From NCBI RefSeq assembly GCF_003732275.1, contig NZ_MOBM01000010.1, positions 62,001 through 126,000 of the forward strand: a DNA stretch of 64,000 nt, in the 5' to 3' direction. The translations under genes and the position numbers were made by a program. The notes beneath the pieces were generated by a model, which saw only the letters and a list, made by a program, of their open reading frames with translations, ran no database searches and was not told the origin of the DNA. The DNA is from Pseudomonas frederiksbergensis. GTDB taxonomy: Bacteria > Pseudomonadota > Gammaproteobacteria > Pseudomonadales > Pseudomonadaceae. Position 1 is the first letter of the stretch. Every line of letters starts with the position of its first letter. This document shows positions 45,665-54,381 of the stretch, in pieces.

Positions 45665-46285
45665 ATGTACCAGCTCTACGGGCATCAGAACTCAGGTGCG
45701 GCCGCCATCGAAGCCGCGTTGGAACTGTGCGAGGTTCCTTATCGCTTCATCGATGTTTCATCGTCCCCGGAGGCGGTTCAGGCATTGGAGAAGCTCAACC
45801 CGCTCAAGCAGATTCCCACCCTGCAACTGCCCGATGGCGGTGTTCTGACCGAGAGTGCGGCCATCCTGATTCATCTGGGCCTCACGTTCCCGGAGTCGAA
45901 CCTGCTGCCGGATAACCCGCTCAAGCGTGATCAGGTTATTCGGGGCCTGGTGTACATCGTCAGCAATTGCTATGCCGCCATCGGCATCATCGATTATCCC
46001 GAACGCTGGCTGGCCGAGGCGGACGAATCATCCAGGGAAAACCTGATGGCCGGTGCCCGCCAACGCCTGCACTGGAGTTGGGAGGTGTTTGCCGATCAGT
46101 TCGCCGGCAAGTTGTACCTGGGCGAGGGAGCACCGGGCGCGCTGGATATTCTGGCGGCGGTGGTGACGCGGTGGGCGGGTACCCGAGAGCACTTGCGCGC
46201 TGCGCGGCCGGGGTTTTCCGCCTGGCTTGAACGCTTCGACCGGCATCCTGCATTGGCACCGGTTTTCGCGCGACATTGGCCATAG
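45665..46285 (+). CDS. Glutathione S-transferase
   Basis: 206 residues. N-terminal thioredoxin fold (MYQLYGHQNSGAAAIEAALE, NPLKQIPTLQLPDGGVLTES with the cis-Pro and the TESAA glutathione-binding motif) and a C-terminal helical domain (GARQRLHWSWEVFADQF, GAPGALDILAAVVTRW). The second active-site Ser/Cys position is Ser11. Substrate unknown. GAGG lies ahead of the ATG. The 145-bp gap before it carries one damaged type A half-repeat (around 45551). Confidence 0.88.
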   Translation: MYQLYGHQNSGAAAIEAALELCEVPYRFIDVSSSPEAVQALEKLNPLKQIPTLQLPDGGVLTESAAILIHLGLTFPESNLLPDNPLKRDQVIRGLVYIVSNCYAAIGIIDYPERWLAEADESSRENLMAGARQRLHWSWEVFADQFAGKLYLGEGAPGALDILAAVVTRWAGTREHLRAARPGFSAWLERFDRHPALAPVFARHWP

Positions 46286-46300
46286 GAACACATCAAGCCA

Positions 46301-46476
46301 ATGTGGGAGTGGGCTTGTGGTTAGGGGGCTTTTGTGGCGAGGGAGCTTGCTCCCGTTGAACTGCGCAGCAGTTCCTTCTTTGGGGCCGCTTCGCAGCCCA
46401 ACGGGAGCAAGCTCCCTCGCCACAAAAGCTCCTTGCCACAGAAGCCCTTTGGCCACAGAAGCTTGCTCCCACAAGG
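46301..46476. repeat. Type C inverted repeat with extra arms
   Basis: TTGTGGCGAGGGAGCTTGCT and its inverted copy flank a centre with CTGCGCAGCAG and GGGCCGCTTCGCAGCCC stems. Extra CACAGAAGC copies to the right suggest a second, partial insertion. Confidence 0.82.
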
Positions 46477-46496
46477 GGATTTGCGGTGGATTGCAA

Positions 46497-46937
46497 TCAC
46501 TCGCCGCGGATGTACTGCTCCAACTGCCGAATCAGTTCAGCCTGTTCGGCAATGGCTTCCTTGACCAGGTCGCCGATCGACAGCAAGCCTATCAACTCGC
46601 CGTTTTCCACCACCGGCAAGTGCCTCAGGCGTTTTTCGGACATGATGCCCATGCAGGTTTCGACGGTTTGATGGGTGTCCACCGTAATGACCGGCGCGAC
46701 CATGATGTCGCTGACCGGTGTGCCGACAGAGGAGCGCCCCTTGAGCACCAGTTTGCGCGCATAGTCACGCTCGCTGATGATGCCGACGACCTTTCCCTCT
46801 TTCAGCACCGGTAACGCGCCGACGTTTTTTGCGGCCATCACCATCAGCGCTTCCAGCACCATTTGATGAGGCGCAATGGTGTGGACTTCCTGATTCTGTT
46901 GGGCCTTTAACTTGAGCAGTTGGGCGACGGTTTTCAT
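46497..46937 (-). CDS. CBS-domain protein
   Basis: 146 residues containing two CBS motifs: HQMVLEALMVMAAKNVGALP with GKVVGIISERDYARKLVLKG, and HQTVETCMGIMSEKRLRHLP with GELIGLLSIGDLVKEAIA. A stand-alone Bateman module that should bind adenosine nucleotides or NAD. No attached enzyme domain. The start at 46937 begins at the conserved MKTVAQLLK; the longer frame has no support. Its target is unknown. Confidence 0.92.
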   Translation of the reverse strand: MKTVAQLLKLKAQQNQEVHTIAPHQMVLEALMVMAAKNVGALPVLKEGKVVGIISERDYARKLVLKGRSSVGTPVSDIMVAPVITVDTHQTVETCMGIMSEKRLRHLPVVENGELIGLLSIGDLVKEAIAEQAELIRQLEQYIRGE

Positions 46938-47066
46938 GGCGGATTCTCGGGTGTTGTCGTTGTTCTTGAAGAATCGTAGAGACGCGCTCGCAGAGCAAGG
47001 CAGAAAGCGGCAGATACCGCGCAAAAAGCGTCATTCGGCGATTTTTCTTTGTAAATGTCCACCCCT

Positions 47067-47212
47067 AATGCCGGTAAGTTAAGGCGCAGAACCTGTGGGA
47101 GCGAGCCTGCTCGCGATGACGGCGGTACATCCGGCATCAATGCAGGCTGACACGACGCTATCGCGAGCAGGCTCGCTCCCACAGGTTCTGCGGTGTTCAG
47201 TCCTTAACTGAC
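47067..47212. repeat. Extended type A REP element
   Basis: A perfect doublet GAACCTGTGGGAGCGAGCCT ... (47092-47186) with longer homologous flanks. The left flank is AATGCCGGTAAGTTAAG (identical to 34949-34965). The right flank is CTGCGGTGTTCA and CCTTAACTGAC (47188-47212), the reverse complement of the left flank at 6716-6741. It lies between the CBS gene and polB, inside a 353-bp gap. Confidence 0.85.
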
Positions 47213-47290
47213 AGGTTTCAGGGCTTGCCCCAATGCCAGGTCGATCACGCGTAGAATTACCCCTTGAATCAGATCGTTGAGGTTGCAGTG

Positions 47291-49651
47291 GTGGATTTAC
47301 AGCAGGGCTTCGTCCTGACCCGGCATTGGCGCGATACCCCGGCCGGCACGGAAGTCGAGTTCTGGCTGGCGACCGATGCCGGTCCCCGACGCATTCGCCT
47401 GCCGCACCAACCGTCGGTAGCGTTCATTCCGGCGGTCCAGCGCGAGCAAGCTGAAGCGCTGCTGCGCGGCGAGAAAAACCTCGAGCTGAAGCCCTTGGCA
47501 CTCCTGGATTTCGAGCACCGCCCGGTGCTCGGCCTGTATTGCCAGCAGCACGGTCAGTTGATGCGCCTGGAAACCGCGCTGCGCAAATCAGGCGTCGAGG
47601 TATTCGAGGCCGACATTCGCCCGCCGGAACGCTACATGATGGAGCGTTTCATCACCGCCCCCGTTTTATTCGGCGGCACGCCCAGCGCCGAAGGCTTGCT
47701 GCTCGACGCGCAAATGAAACCCGACCCCGGCTACCGACCGAAGCTCAGACTGGTCTCGCTGGACATCGAAACCACCGCCCAGGGCGAGTTGTACTCCATT
47801 GCCCTGGAAGGCTGCGGCGAGCGTCAGGTGTACATGCTCGGGCCGCCCAATGGCGATGACAGTGCAGTGGATTTCCAGCTCGAATACTGCGAATCCAGAA
47901 CCCTGCTGCTGAAAAAACTCAATGAATGGTTCGCCCGGCACGACCCCGACGCCATCATCGGCTGGAATGTCGTGCAATTCGATCTGCGCGTACTGCACGA
48001 GCATGCTCGTCGCCTGGCGGTGCCGCTGAAGCTGGGGCGTGGCGGTGAAGAAATGCAGTGGCGCGAGCACGGCAACGGCAAGCATTACTTCGCGTCGGCC
48101 GCCGGCCGGTTGATCATCGACGGCATCGAGTCGCTGCGCTCGGCGACCTGGAACTTCCCCTCGTTCAGCCTGGAAAACGTCGCACAAACCCTGCTGGGCG
48201 AAGGCAAGTCGATCGACAACCCGTACCAGCGAATGGACGAAATCAATCGCATGTTCGCCGAGGACAAACCGGCCCTGGCGAAGTACAACCTCAAGGATTG
48301 CGAACTGGTGACGCGGATCTTCGCCAAGACCGAGTTGCTGACCTTCCTGCTCGAGCGCGCCAGCGTCACCGGTTTGCCGGCGGACCGCAGCGGTGGCTCG
48401 GTGGCGGCGTTCACTCACCTGTATATGCCGTTGATGCACCGTCAGGGCTTCGTCGCACCGAACCTTGGTGGCAAACCACCGGAGGCCAGCCCCGGCGGTT
48501 TTGTCATGGACTCACAACCGGGGTTGTATGAATCGGTGCTGGTGCTCGACTACAAAAGCCTCTATCCGTCGATCATCCGCACCTTCCTGATCGACCCGGT
48601 GGGCTTGATCGAAGGGCTCAAGCATCCCGACGACAGCGAGTCGGTGCCGGGCTTTCGCGGTGCGCGTTTCTCAAGAACCCGGCATTGCCTGCCGGCCATT
48701 GTCGCCCGGGTTGCCGAAGGTCGCGAAACCGCCAAGCGCGAACACAACGCGCCGTTGTCCCAGGCCCTGAAGATCATCATGAATGCCTTCTACGGCGTCC
48801 TCGGTTCCAGCGGTTGCCGCTTCTTCGATACACGGCTGGCCTCGTCCATCACCCTGCGCGGTCACGGGATCATGTTGCGCACCCGCCAGTTGATCGAGGC
48901 CCAAGGCCACTCGGTGATCTACGGCGACACCGACTCCACCTTTGTCTGGCTGCGCCGCGCCCACGGTCAGGCAGAAGCCGCGCAGATCGGCCACGCGCTG
49001 GTGGATCACGTCAACCAGTGGTGGCGCGAGCATGTGAAACAGGAATACGGGCTGGAAAGCGCCCTGGAGTTGCAGTTCGAAACCCACTACAAGCGCTTTT
49101 TGATGCCGACCATTCGCGGCGCCGAGGAGGGCAGCAAAAAGCGTTATGCCGGATTGGTCACCCGCGCCGATGGCACCGATGAAATGGTCTACAAGGGCCT
49201 GGAAACCGTGCGTACCGACTGGTCGCCGCTGGCCCGGCAATTCCAGCAGGAGCTGTACCTGCGCATCTTCAATCGCAAACCCTATCAGGACTATGTGCGT
49301 GACTATGTGCGCAAGACGTTGGCCGGTGAGTTCGACGAGCGCCTGATCTATCGCAAACGCCTGCGCCGTACCCTCGACGACTATCAACGTAACGTGCCGC
49401 CCCACGTGCGGGCCGCGCGGATCGCCGACGACTACAACGACCAGCAGGGACGTCCGCGGCAATATCAGAATGGCGGCTGGATCAGTTATGTAATCACTAT
49501 CGCCGGCCCCGAGCCGCTGGAAATCCGCAGCGCGCCCATCGACTACGACCATTACGTCACTCGGCAGCTGCAACCGGTGGCGGATGCGATCCTGCCGTTC
49601 GTGGATGACGATTTCTCAACGCTGATTGGGGGGCAACTGGGCCTGTTTTGA
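47291..49651 (+). CDS. polB: DNA polymerase II (family B)
   Basis: 786 residues (E. coli Pol II has 783). 3'-5' exonuclease motif I is [15 protein letters not shown]; the polymerase motifs are [15 protein letters not shown] (A), [18 protein letters not shown] (B) and [13 protein letters not shown] (C). It is a proofreading polymerase for replication restart and lesion bypass, normally in the SOS response. The GTG at 47291 is preferred because GAGG lies 8 nt upstream and homologues begin MDLQQGF; the TTG at 47264 would add nine residues. I could not find a LexA box upstream. Its 3' end overlaps the convergent DUF1810 gene by 36 bp. Confidence 0.96.
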   Translation: MDLQQGFVLTRHWRDTPAGTEVEFWLATDAGPRRIRLPHQPSVAFIPAVQREQAEALLRGEKNLELKPLALLDFEHRPVLGLYCQQHGQLMRLETALRKSGVEVFEADIRPPERYMMERFITAPVLFGGTPSAEGLLLDAQMKPDPGYRPKLRLVSLDIETTAQGELYSIALEGCGERQVYMLGPPNGDDSAVDFQLEYCESRTLLLKKLNEWFARHDPDAIIGWNVVQFDLRVLHEHARRLAVPLKLGRGGEEMQWREHGNGKHYFASAAGRLIIDGIESLRSATWNFPSFSLENVAQTLLGEGKSIDNPYQRMDEINRMFAEDKPALAKYNLKDCELVTRIFAKTELLTFLLERASVTGLPADRSGGSVAAFTHLYMPLMHRQGFVAPNLGGKPPEASPGGFVMDSQPGLYESVLVLDYKSLYPSIIRTFLIDPVGLIEGLKHPDDSESVPGFRGARFSRTRHCLPAIVARVAEGRETAKREHNAPLSQALKIIMNAFYGVLGSSGCRFFDTRLASSITLRGHGIMLRTRQLIEAQGHSVIYGDTDSTFVWLRRAHGQAEAAQIGHALVDHVNQWWREHVKQEYGLESALELQFETHYKRFLMPTIRGAEEGSKKRYAGLVTRADGTDEMVYKGLETVRTDWSPLARQFQQELYLRIFNRKPYQDYVRDYVRKTLAGEFDERLIYRKRLRRTLDDYQRNVPPHVRAARIADDYNDQQGRPRQYQNGGWISYVITIAGPEPLEIRSAPIDYDHYVTRQLQPVADAILPFVDDDFSTLIGGQLGLF

Positions 49652-50086
49652 GTCCAGTAGCGACAACGTCCAGCCATCCGGTATGCCGTGAAAATACTGA
49701 TCCAGCGCCTGATGGAACAGGCTGCCTTTTGGCGAAACCTGGGCGAACAGCGTCATCGATGAGTGAAACTTGAGGTTATCGGGATGGCCGAAAATCTTGG
49801 CGATCGACTGATGAGGAACGTCCAGAACCAGTTGCGTGCACATGCGCAAGCGTGGACCCAGCAACGGATGCTCCAGGTACGCCGTGGCTTCTTCGCTGGA
49901 GCGAATGGCAAAGTAGCGGGACATCTCGCTGTCGCCCAAGCCGGAAAACTGCGGAAAGATAAACCACATCCAGTGGCGGCGCTTCTGGCCGGCGCGTAGC
50001 TCCTCCTGCACCCACTCGAACACAGGGTCCTGCGCCTGAACGAAGCGTGGCAAATTGAAAGAGTCGAGCTGATCGGTACTTCTCAT
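49616..50086 (-). CDS. DUF1810 family protein
   Basis: 156 residues. The family marker [20 protein letters not shown] and [20 protein letters not shown] is followed by [20 protein letters not shown] and [11 protein letters not shown]. It is soluble and all-helical. DUF1810 domains are widespread without a defined function. Its end runs into the 3' end of polB on the other strand, sharing 36 bp. Confidence 0.92.
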   Translation of the reverse strand: MRSTDQLDSFNLPRFVQAQDPVFEWVQEELRAGQKRRHWMWFIFPQFSGLGDSEMSRYFAIRSSEEATAYLEHPLLGPRLRMCTQLVLDVPHQSIAKIFGHPDNLKFHSSMTLFAQVSPKGSLFHQALDQYFHGIPDGWTLSLLDSKQAQLPPNQR

Positions 50087-50116
50087 GCCGATGCCCTCTG
50101 ACAGAACGGCGATGGC

Positions 50117-50938
50117 TTAGACCATGGCCAACCGCTGCTTGCGTTGTGGCGCGCGAAAAGCTTGGTCCAGCGCCTCCAGATCCCCGACCTCAAGCCGCAA
50201 TTGCGCCGCTTGCGCATTGAGCTGCACATGCTCGGGACGGACCGCTTTGGGGATGGCGATCACGCCGTTCTGACGCAGAATCCATGCCAGCGCTACCTGC
50301 GCAGGTGTCGCCTCGTGACGGACGGCAATCTGCTTGAGCGTCGAATTGGCCAGCATGTGCCCGCCCTGGCCGATTGGACAATAGGCCATCACTGGCATCC
50401 TTTGGTGTTGGCTCCAGGGGAGCAAATCAAATTCGATACCGCGCTCTTCCAGGTTATACAGCACCTGATTGGTGGCGCAGGCTGGCGAGGCCAATTCTTG
50501 CAGGTCATCCAGGTCGAAATTGGACACGCCCCAACGGCCGATCTTGCCCTCTTCGCGCAGGCGTTCGAAGGCTTCGACGGTTTCCTCAAGGGCATAGTCG
50601 CCGCGCCAGTGCAACAGGTAGAGATCGATGTAATCGGTATTCAACCGCCGCAGGCTGCGCTCGCAGGCCTGGGGGATGCCTTTGCGGCTGGCGTTGTAGG
50701 GATAGACCTTGCTGACCAGAAAAACCTGGTCGCGAAGGCCGGCGATGGCTTCACCCACCACCTCTTCAGCGCCTCCTTCGGCGTACATTTCAGCGGTGTC
50801 GATCAGGGTCATGCCCAACTCGATGCCCAAACGCAACGCTGCAACTTCCTTTGTGTGTCGGGAGCGTTCCTCTCCCATGCGCCAGGTTCCGTGGCCGATG
50901 ACCGGCACATTGCTGCCGGCCAACTCAAGAGTACGCAT
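50117..50938 (-). CDS. Aldo/keto reductase
   Basis: 273 residues with a TIM barrel. Catalytic residues are recognisable: Asp and Tyr in LIDTAEMYAEGGAEEV, Lys in VFLVSKVYPYNA and His in YLLHWRGDY. The NADPH-binding end has AIPKAVRPEHVQLNA. It reduces aldehydes or ketones, substrate unknown. GGAGG is 6 nt before the ATG at 50938. It lies 30 bp downstream of the DUF1810 gene's start in the same direction; co-transcription of AKR with that gene is possible. Confidence 0.93.
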   Translation of the reverse strand: MRTLELAGSNVPVIGHGTWRMGEERSRHTKEVAALRLGIELGMTLIDTAEMYAEGGAEEVVGEAIAGLRDQVFLVSKVYPYNASRKGIPQACERSLRRLNTDYIDLYLLHWRGDYALEETVEAFERLREEGKIGRWGVSNFDLDDLQELASPACATNQVLYNLEERGIEFDLLPWSQHQRMPVMAYCPIGQGGHMLANSTLKQIAVRHEATPAQVALAWILRQNGVIAIPKAVRPEHVQLNAQAAQLRLEVGDLEALDQAFRAPQRKQRLAMV

Positions 50939-51012
50939 GAATCCTCCGTTCTGACGTCCGATCGATACTACAGTTGGCAGCAAAATAGTCCGGTGGTTCC
51001 GTGGATATTCTC

Positions 51013-51107
51013 GAAAGATCGCAGCCTGCGGCAGCTCCTGCAGGGGTGGGGGCATACCCGATATTGGGGGCCGATGCAGGAGCCGCCGAAGGCTGCGATT
51101 TTTTGAT
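51013..51107. repeat. Type B palindromic repeat, diverged
   Basis: AAAGATCGCAGCCTGCGGCA and the inverted GCCGCCGAAGGCTGCGATTT, ending next to the stop codon of the aldose epimerase gene. The order of the arms is opposite to the other type B copies. Confidence 0.82.
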
Positions 51108-52256
51108 CTATAGGGTAGAAAACTTATACACCGTAGTCTGGCTATAACTCTTGCCCGGATCCAGCCGTGTGGACGGGAAATTCGGCTGGTTCGGCGAATC
51201 TGGATAATGTTGTGTTTCCAGAGTGAACGCCCCCCAATGCGGATAAATCTTGCCAGCCTTGCCCTTGACCGTGCCATCGAGGAAGTTGCTTGTGTAGAAC
51301 TGCACACCCGGTTCAGTAGTGTAGAGCTGCAACCGGCGCCCGGATTGCGGATCGCTGACATCGGCGGCGAGTTTGCCCAGATCACCCTTGGCGTCCAGCA
51401 CCCAGTTGAAATCGAAACCGCCTTGTTTCGGTTCGGCGAATTTCAGTTGCGGGTGATCAGCCTTGATGTGTTGACCGATGGCGGTCGGTTGAGTGAAGTC
51501 CATGGGCGTGCCGGCAACCGGGGCCAGCTCACCGGTGGGGATCAGTTTGCCGGTGACCGGCGTGTAACGGGCTGCATGCAAGGTCGCAAGCTGCTTCAGG
51601 ACGTCGCCGTTGCCCGCGCCGGCCAGGTTGAAATAACTGTGGTTGGTCAGGTTCAGCACCGTGGGTTTGTCGGTGCTGGCCTTGTACTCGATGCGTAGCT
51701 CATTGTTCTCGGTGAGGCTGTAGGTGACCTCGGTTTTCAGGTCGCCCGGGAAACCCATTTCACCGCCCGCCGACAGATACGTCAGGGTCACGCCCACCGA
51801 ATCCTTGCCTTTGTTCGGTTCAGCTTTCCACACCCGTTTATCGAAACCTTGGGCCCCGCCGTGCAGTGAATTGCTGCCGTCGTTGAGTGGCACCTGATAG
51901 CGCTTGCCGTCCAGCTCGAAGGCACCGTTGGCCAGGCGGTTGCCGAAGCGGCCAATGGTCGCGCCGAAGTACGCGGTGCCGCTTTGATAACCCTGCACAT
52001 CATCGAAGCCCAGCACCACATCGTCGAGCTTGCCGTTTTTGTCCGGCACTTTCAGCGACTGCAGAATCCCGCCGTAGGTAATGACCGTGGCTTGCAGACC
52101 ATGGCTGTTGCGCAAGATGTATTGCTCGACGGGCGTGCCGTCATTGGTTTTGCCGAAGGCTTTGTGTTCGCTGGACAAGCCGGCGGCATGAGCGGGGAGG
52201 GTGGCGATCATCAGGGACAGTCCGAGGCCGGAGAGCAGGTATCGAGATTGAAGCAT
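51108..52256 (-). CDS. Periplasmic aldose 1-epimerase (galactose mutarotase-like)
   Basis: 382 residues with a signal peptide ending LPAHAA. Conserved mutarotase motifs are YFGATIGRFGNRLANGAF, LNDGSNSLHGGAQGFDKR, the base NLTNHSYFNLAGAG, and TTEPGVQFYTSNF. It interconverts alpha and beta anomers of hexoses in the periplasm, preparing sugars for uptake. It is not in a sugar operon. Upstream a pair of inverted AGTCATACT boxes is a likely repressor site. Confidence 0.92.
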   Translation of the reverse strand: MLQSRYLLSGLGLSLMIATLPAHAAGLSSEHKAFGKTNDGTPVEQYILRNSHGLQATVITYGGILQSLKVPDKNGKLDDVVLGFDDVQGYQSGTAYFGATIGRFGNRLANGAFELDGKRYQVPLNDGSNSLHGGAQGFDKRVWKAEPNKGKDSVGVTLTYLSAGGEMGFPGDLKTEVTYSLTENNELRIEYKASTDKPTVLNLTNHSYFNLAGAGNGDVLKQLATLHAARYTPVTGKLIPTGELAPVAGTPMDFTQPTAIGQHIKADHPQLKFAEPKQGGFDFNWVLDAKGDLGKLAADVSDPQSGRRLQLYTTEPGVQFYTSNFLDGTVKGKAGKIYPHWGAFTLETQHYPDSPNQPNFPSTRLDPGKSYSQTTVYKFSTL

Positions 52257-52290
52257 GGTTGACCTTCCTTTTTGTTGTTTTGTGAGAAGT

Positions 52291-52374
52291 AGTCATACTA
52301 ATAATCGAGTTTTAACCCGATCAAGGAAGGATTTATAGCTTATCTGTGCAGTGTTGCAATTATAAAGTATGACT
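52291..52374 (-). promoter_or_regulatory. Paired inverted 9-mers upstream of the epimerase
   Basis: AGTCATACT (52291-52299) and AGTATGACT (52366-52374) are perfect reverse complements spaced 75 bp centre to centre, about seven helical turns. They sit in AT-rich DNA between the epimerase start and the divergent lipoprotein gene. Each resembles a GntR-type half or full site; the spacing suggests looping. Confidence 0.5.
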
Positions 52375-52506
52375 AATGCGGAGCCGCTTTCACGGTGACC
52401 CGCGTTTACGGACCACCGGCACTGCACTTTTCCAGCTTTCGCGGTTCTATCCTTGGCCAGCCCGCGGCGATCCCCACCGCCGGCCCATGCCCAAGTTCAA
52501 GAACCC

Positions 52507-53256
52507 ATGGCTCGAGTTTTACCCCGCTTTACCCCGCACATTCGCCGTTATTGCTTGCTGCTGATTGGCCTGTCGATGCTCTTCGCCAGCGGCTGCAGTC
52601 ATCAGCCGGGCAACGATATCGTCAGCCAGTTTCGCAACGGCCAACCCCAGGAATTCCTCCAGACCAGCGTCGACCGTATGGCGACCCTGACGATGCGTGA
52701 CAACCTCGAAAGCCTCTACCTGCTGATGAACAAGCTCTACCTGCGCAACCCGGAGGAGCTGAAGAAATCCGGCTTCCTCGATGTCGGCACCGCGGAAAAA
52801 CAAGTGCGCATGGCCATCGAACAGCAAGAGCCGCTACCCACTCTCGGCGGCAAAAAAGATCTCGCCGCGCTGAGCTACGCCATGAGCCCGGAATTCCTCG
52901 GCGACCGGGTGGGGGCCTTCATCTATGCCATCGGCAGCATGCTGGTCACCGCCCACGGCAATCGGCTGGAGTTCTACATGACGGATGCGATCAACCCGAC
53001 CTTCGTCAGCAATGCCGCGCGCAACATCGAGAAAGCCACCTGGATCTTGAGTCAGCGGCAAAACAAGCAAGGCGAGCCCTTGCTGTTTTCCAACGAAATC
53101 TCGGAGGAGGGCAGCAACCTGAGTTTTGCCGTGGAGTTCGGCAAAATCGTCGCGCGGCTGGACCTGCTGACCCAGATGCTGGATGAACGCTACCGGCGAA
53201 TCGGCCTCAACTATGCCCAGAGTTTGCTGTTCCTGAATTTCTTGCCGGTGCAGTAA
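52507..53256 (+). CDS. Conserved lipoprotein of unknown function
   Basis: 249 residues. Signal peptide YCLLLIGLSMLFASGC with lipobox FASGC (Cys about 30). The mature part is helical (TMRDNLESLYLLMNKLYLRN, GAFIYAIGSMLVTAHGNRLE, NIEKATWILSQRQN). No known domain is recognised; it looks like a Pseudomonas conserved lipoprotein. The ATG at 52507 is the last start before the signal peptide; no strong ribosome site separates the candidates. Confidence 0.78.
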   Translation: MARVLPRFTPHIRRYCLLLIGLSMLFASGCSHQPGNDIVSQFRNGQPQEFLQTSVDRMATLTMRDNLESLYLLMNKLYLRNPEELKKSGFLDVGTAEKQVRMAIEQQEPLPTLGGKKDLAALSYAMSPEFLGDRVGAFIYAIGSMLVTAHGNRLEFYMTDAINPTFVSNAARNIEKATWILSQRQNKQGEPLLFSNEISEEGSNLSFAVEFGKIVARLDLLTQMLDERYRRIGLNYAQSLLFLNFLPVQ

Positions 53257-53279
53257 TTCGAGTAGTGAACCCAAATCCC

Positions 53280-53371
53280 CTGTGGGAGCGGACTTGCTCG
53301 CGAATGCGGTGTGTCAGTTGGTACTCATGGTGACTGACACACCGCATTCGCGAGCAAGCCCGCTCCCACAA
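53280..53371. repeat. Type A REP doublet
   Basis: TGTGGGAGCGGACTTGCTCG and its inverted copy, with GAATGCGGTGTGTCAG/CTGACACACCGCATTC extending the stem to nearly the full length. Confidence 0.9.
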
Positions 53372-53441
53372 GGGGGATATGGTGGTGGAGGGAAAACTGT
53401 GTTCCGGCCCAATGAGTTGGCATAACGATAGACCGTATCGA

Positions 53442-53455
53442 TATAACTGGTTATA
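53442..53455 (+). promoter_or_regulatory. Dyad upstream of the TauE/SafE gene
   Basis: TATAAC-TG-GTTATA is a near-perfect 14-bp palindrome 57 bp upstream of the start; a second CGGTTATT lies at about 53479. It could be an operator; the regulator is unknown. Confidence 0.35.
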
Positions 53456-53511
53456 AGAAAAATCGCTATGCTGCGAGCCGGTTATTCTCCTGCGATTTTC
53501 TGGGCGTATTA

Positions 53512-54297
53512 ATGGAATTCGGTAGTTTCGGGTTGGTCGTTGCAGGTCTGGTGGTCGGCTTTATTGTCGGCATGACCGGCGTCGGGGGCGGTTCGTTGAT
53601 GACCCCCATTCTGTTGTGGTTCGGCGTCAATCCGGCTACGGCAGTGGGCACGGACTTGCTGTACGCGGCCATTACCAAATCCAGTGGTGTGCTGGTTCAT
53701 CGCAAGAACAAGAACATCGACTGGGCAATCACCGGTTGGCTGACCCTAGGCAGTGTGCCGGCAGTGGCGCTGACGCTGTGGTTCCTGAGCAGTTTGCAGA
53801 CCTCGCCCGACGCGATGAATGCCGTCATCAAACAAGCCTTGGGCTTCGTGTTGTTCGCCACGGCGCTGGCAATTTTCTTCAAGAAACGCTTGCTCGATTT
53901 CGCCCACAAACGGGCGGGCGGCCACTACAACCCCAGCGGTTCGCGGTTGAATGTACTGACCGTCATTACCGGTCTGGTCCTCGGCACCATGGTCGCCCTG
54001 ACCTCCATCGGCGCCGGCGCCCTGGGCACCGTCGCACTGTTCATCCTGTATCCACTGCTGCCTACCCGACGCCTGGTCGGCACCGAAATCGCTCACGCGG
54101 TGCCCCTGACCCTGGTCGCCGGCCTGGGCCACGCGAGCATGGGCAACATGGATTGGCACGTTTTGGGCTACTTGCTGGTCGGTTCGTTGCCGGGGATTTA
54201 CCTGGGCAGCCACTTGACCGGGCGGATCTCCGACGAACTGCTGCGTCCGTGCCTGGCCACGATGCTGGTCCTGATCGGCTACAAGCTGGCGTTCTGA
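53512..54297 (+). CDS. TauE/SafE (TSUP) family anion exporter
   Basis: 261 residues, eight membrane helices in two repeats. The conserved first-helix motif FIVGMTGVGGGSLMTPILLW and its repeat counterpart TSIGAGALGTVALFILYPLL define the TSUP family, which moves sulphite, sulphonates or other anions. NPATAVGTDLLYAAI is the next conserved loop. The ATG follows a poor ribosome site (GGGCGTATTA). The gene is alone between a repeat and the erythromycin-esterase-like gene. Confidence 0.92.
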   Translation: MEFGSFGLVVAGLVVGFIVGMTGVGGGSLMTPILLWFGVNPATAVGTDLLYAAITKSSGVLVHRKNKNIDWAITGWLTLGSVPAVALTLWFLSSLQTSPDAMNAVIKQALGFVLFATALAIFFKKRLLDFAHKRAGGHYNPSGSRLNVLTVITGLVLGTMVALTSIGAGALGTVALFILYPLLPTRRLVGTEIAHAVPLTLVAGLGHASMGNMDWHVLGYLLVGSLPGIYLGSHLTGRISDELLRPCLATMLVLIGYKLAF

Positions 54298-54381
54298 CCC
54301 GGCACCGCCTACATCACTGAATTTAGCGGAATCATGCTCTCGCTGGCGTAGTCAAAACTATGACCACGTTCAGATGAGGTC

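Noticed and set aside
47190..47290. LexA box ahead of polB
   Set aside because: Looked for CTG-N10-CAG type sites; none fits the spacing.
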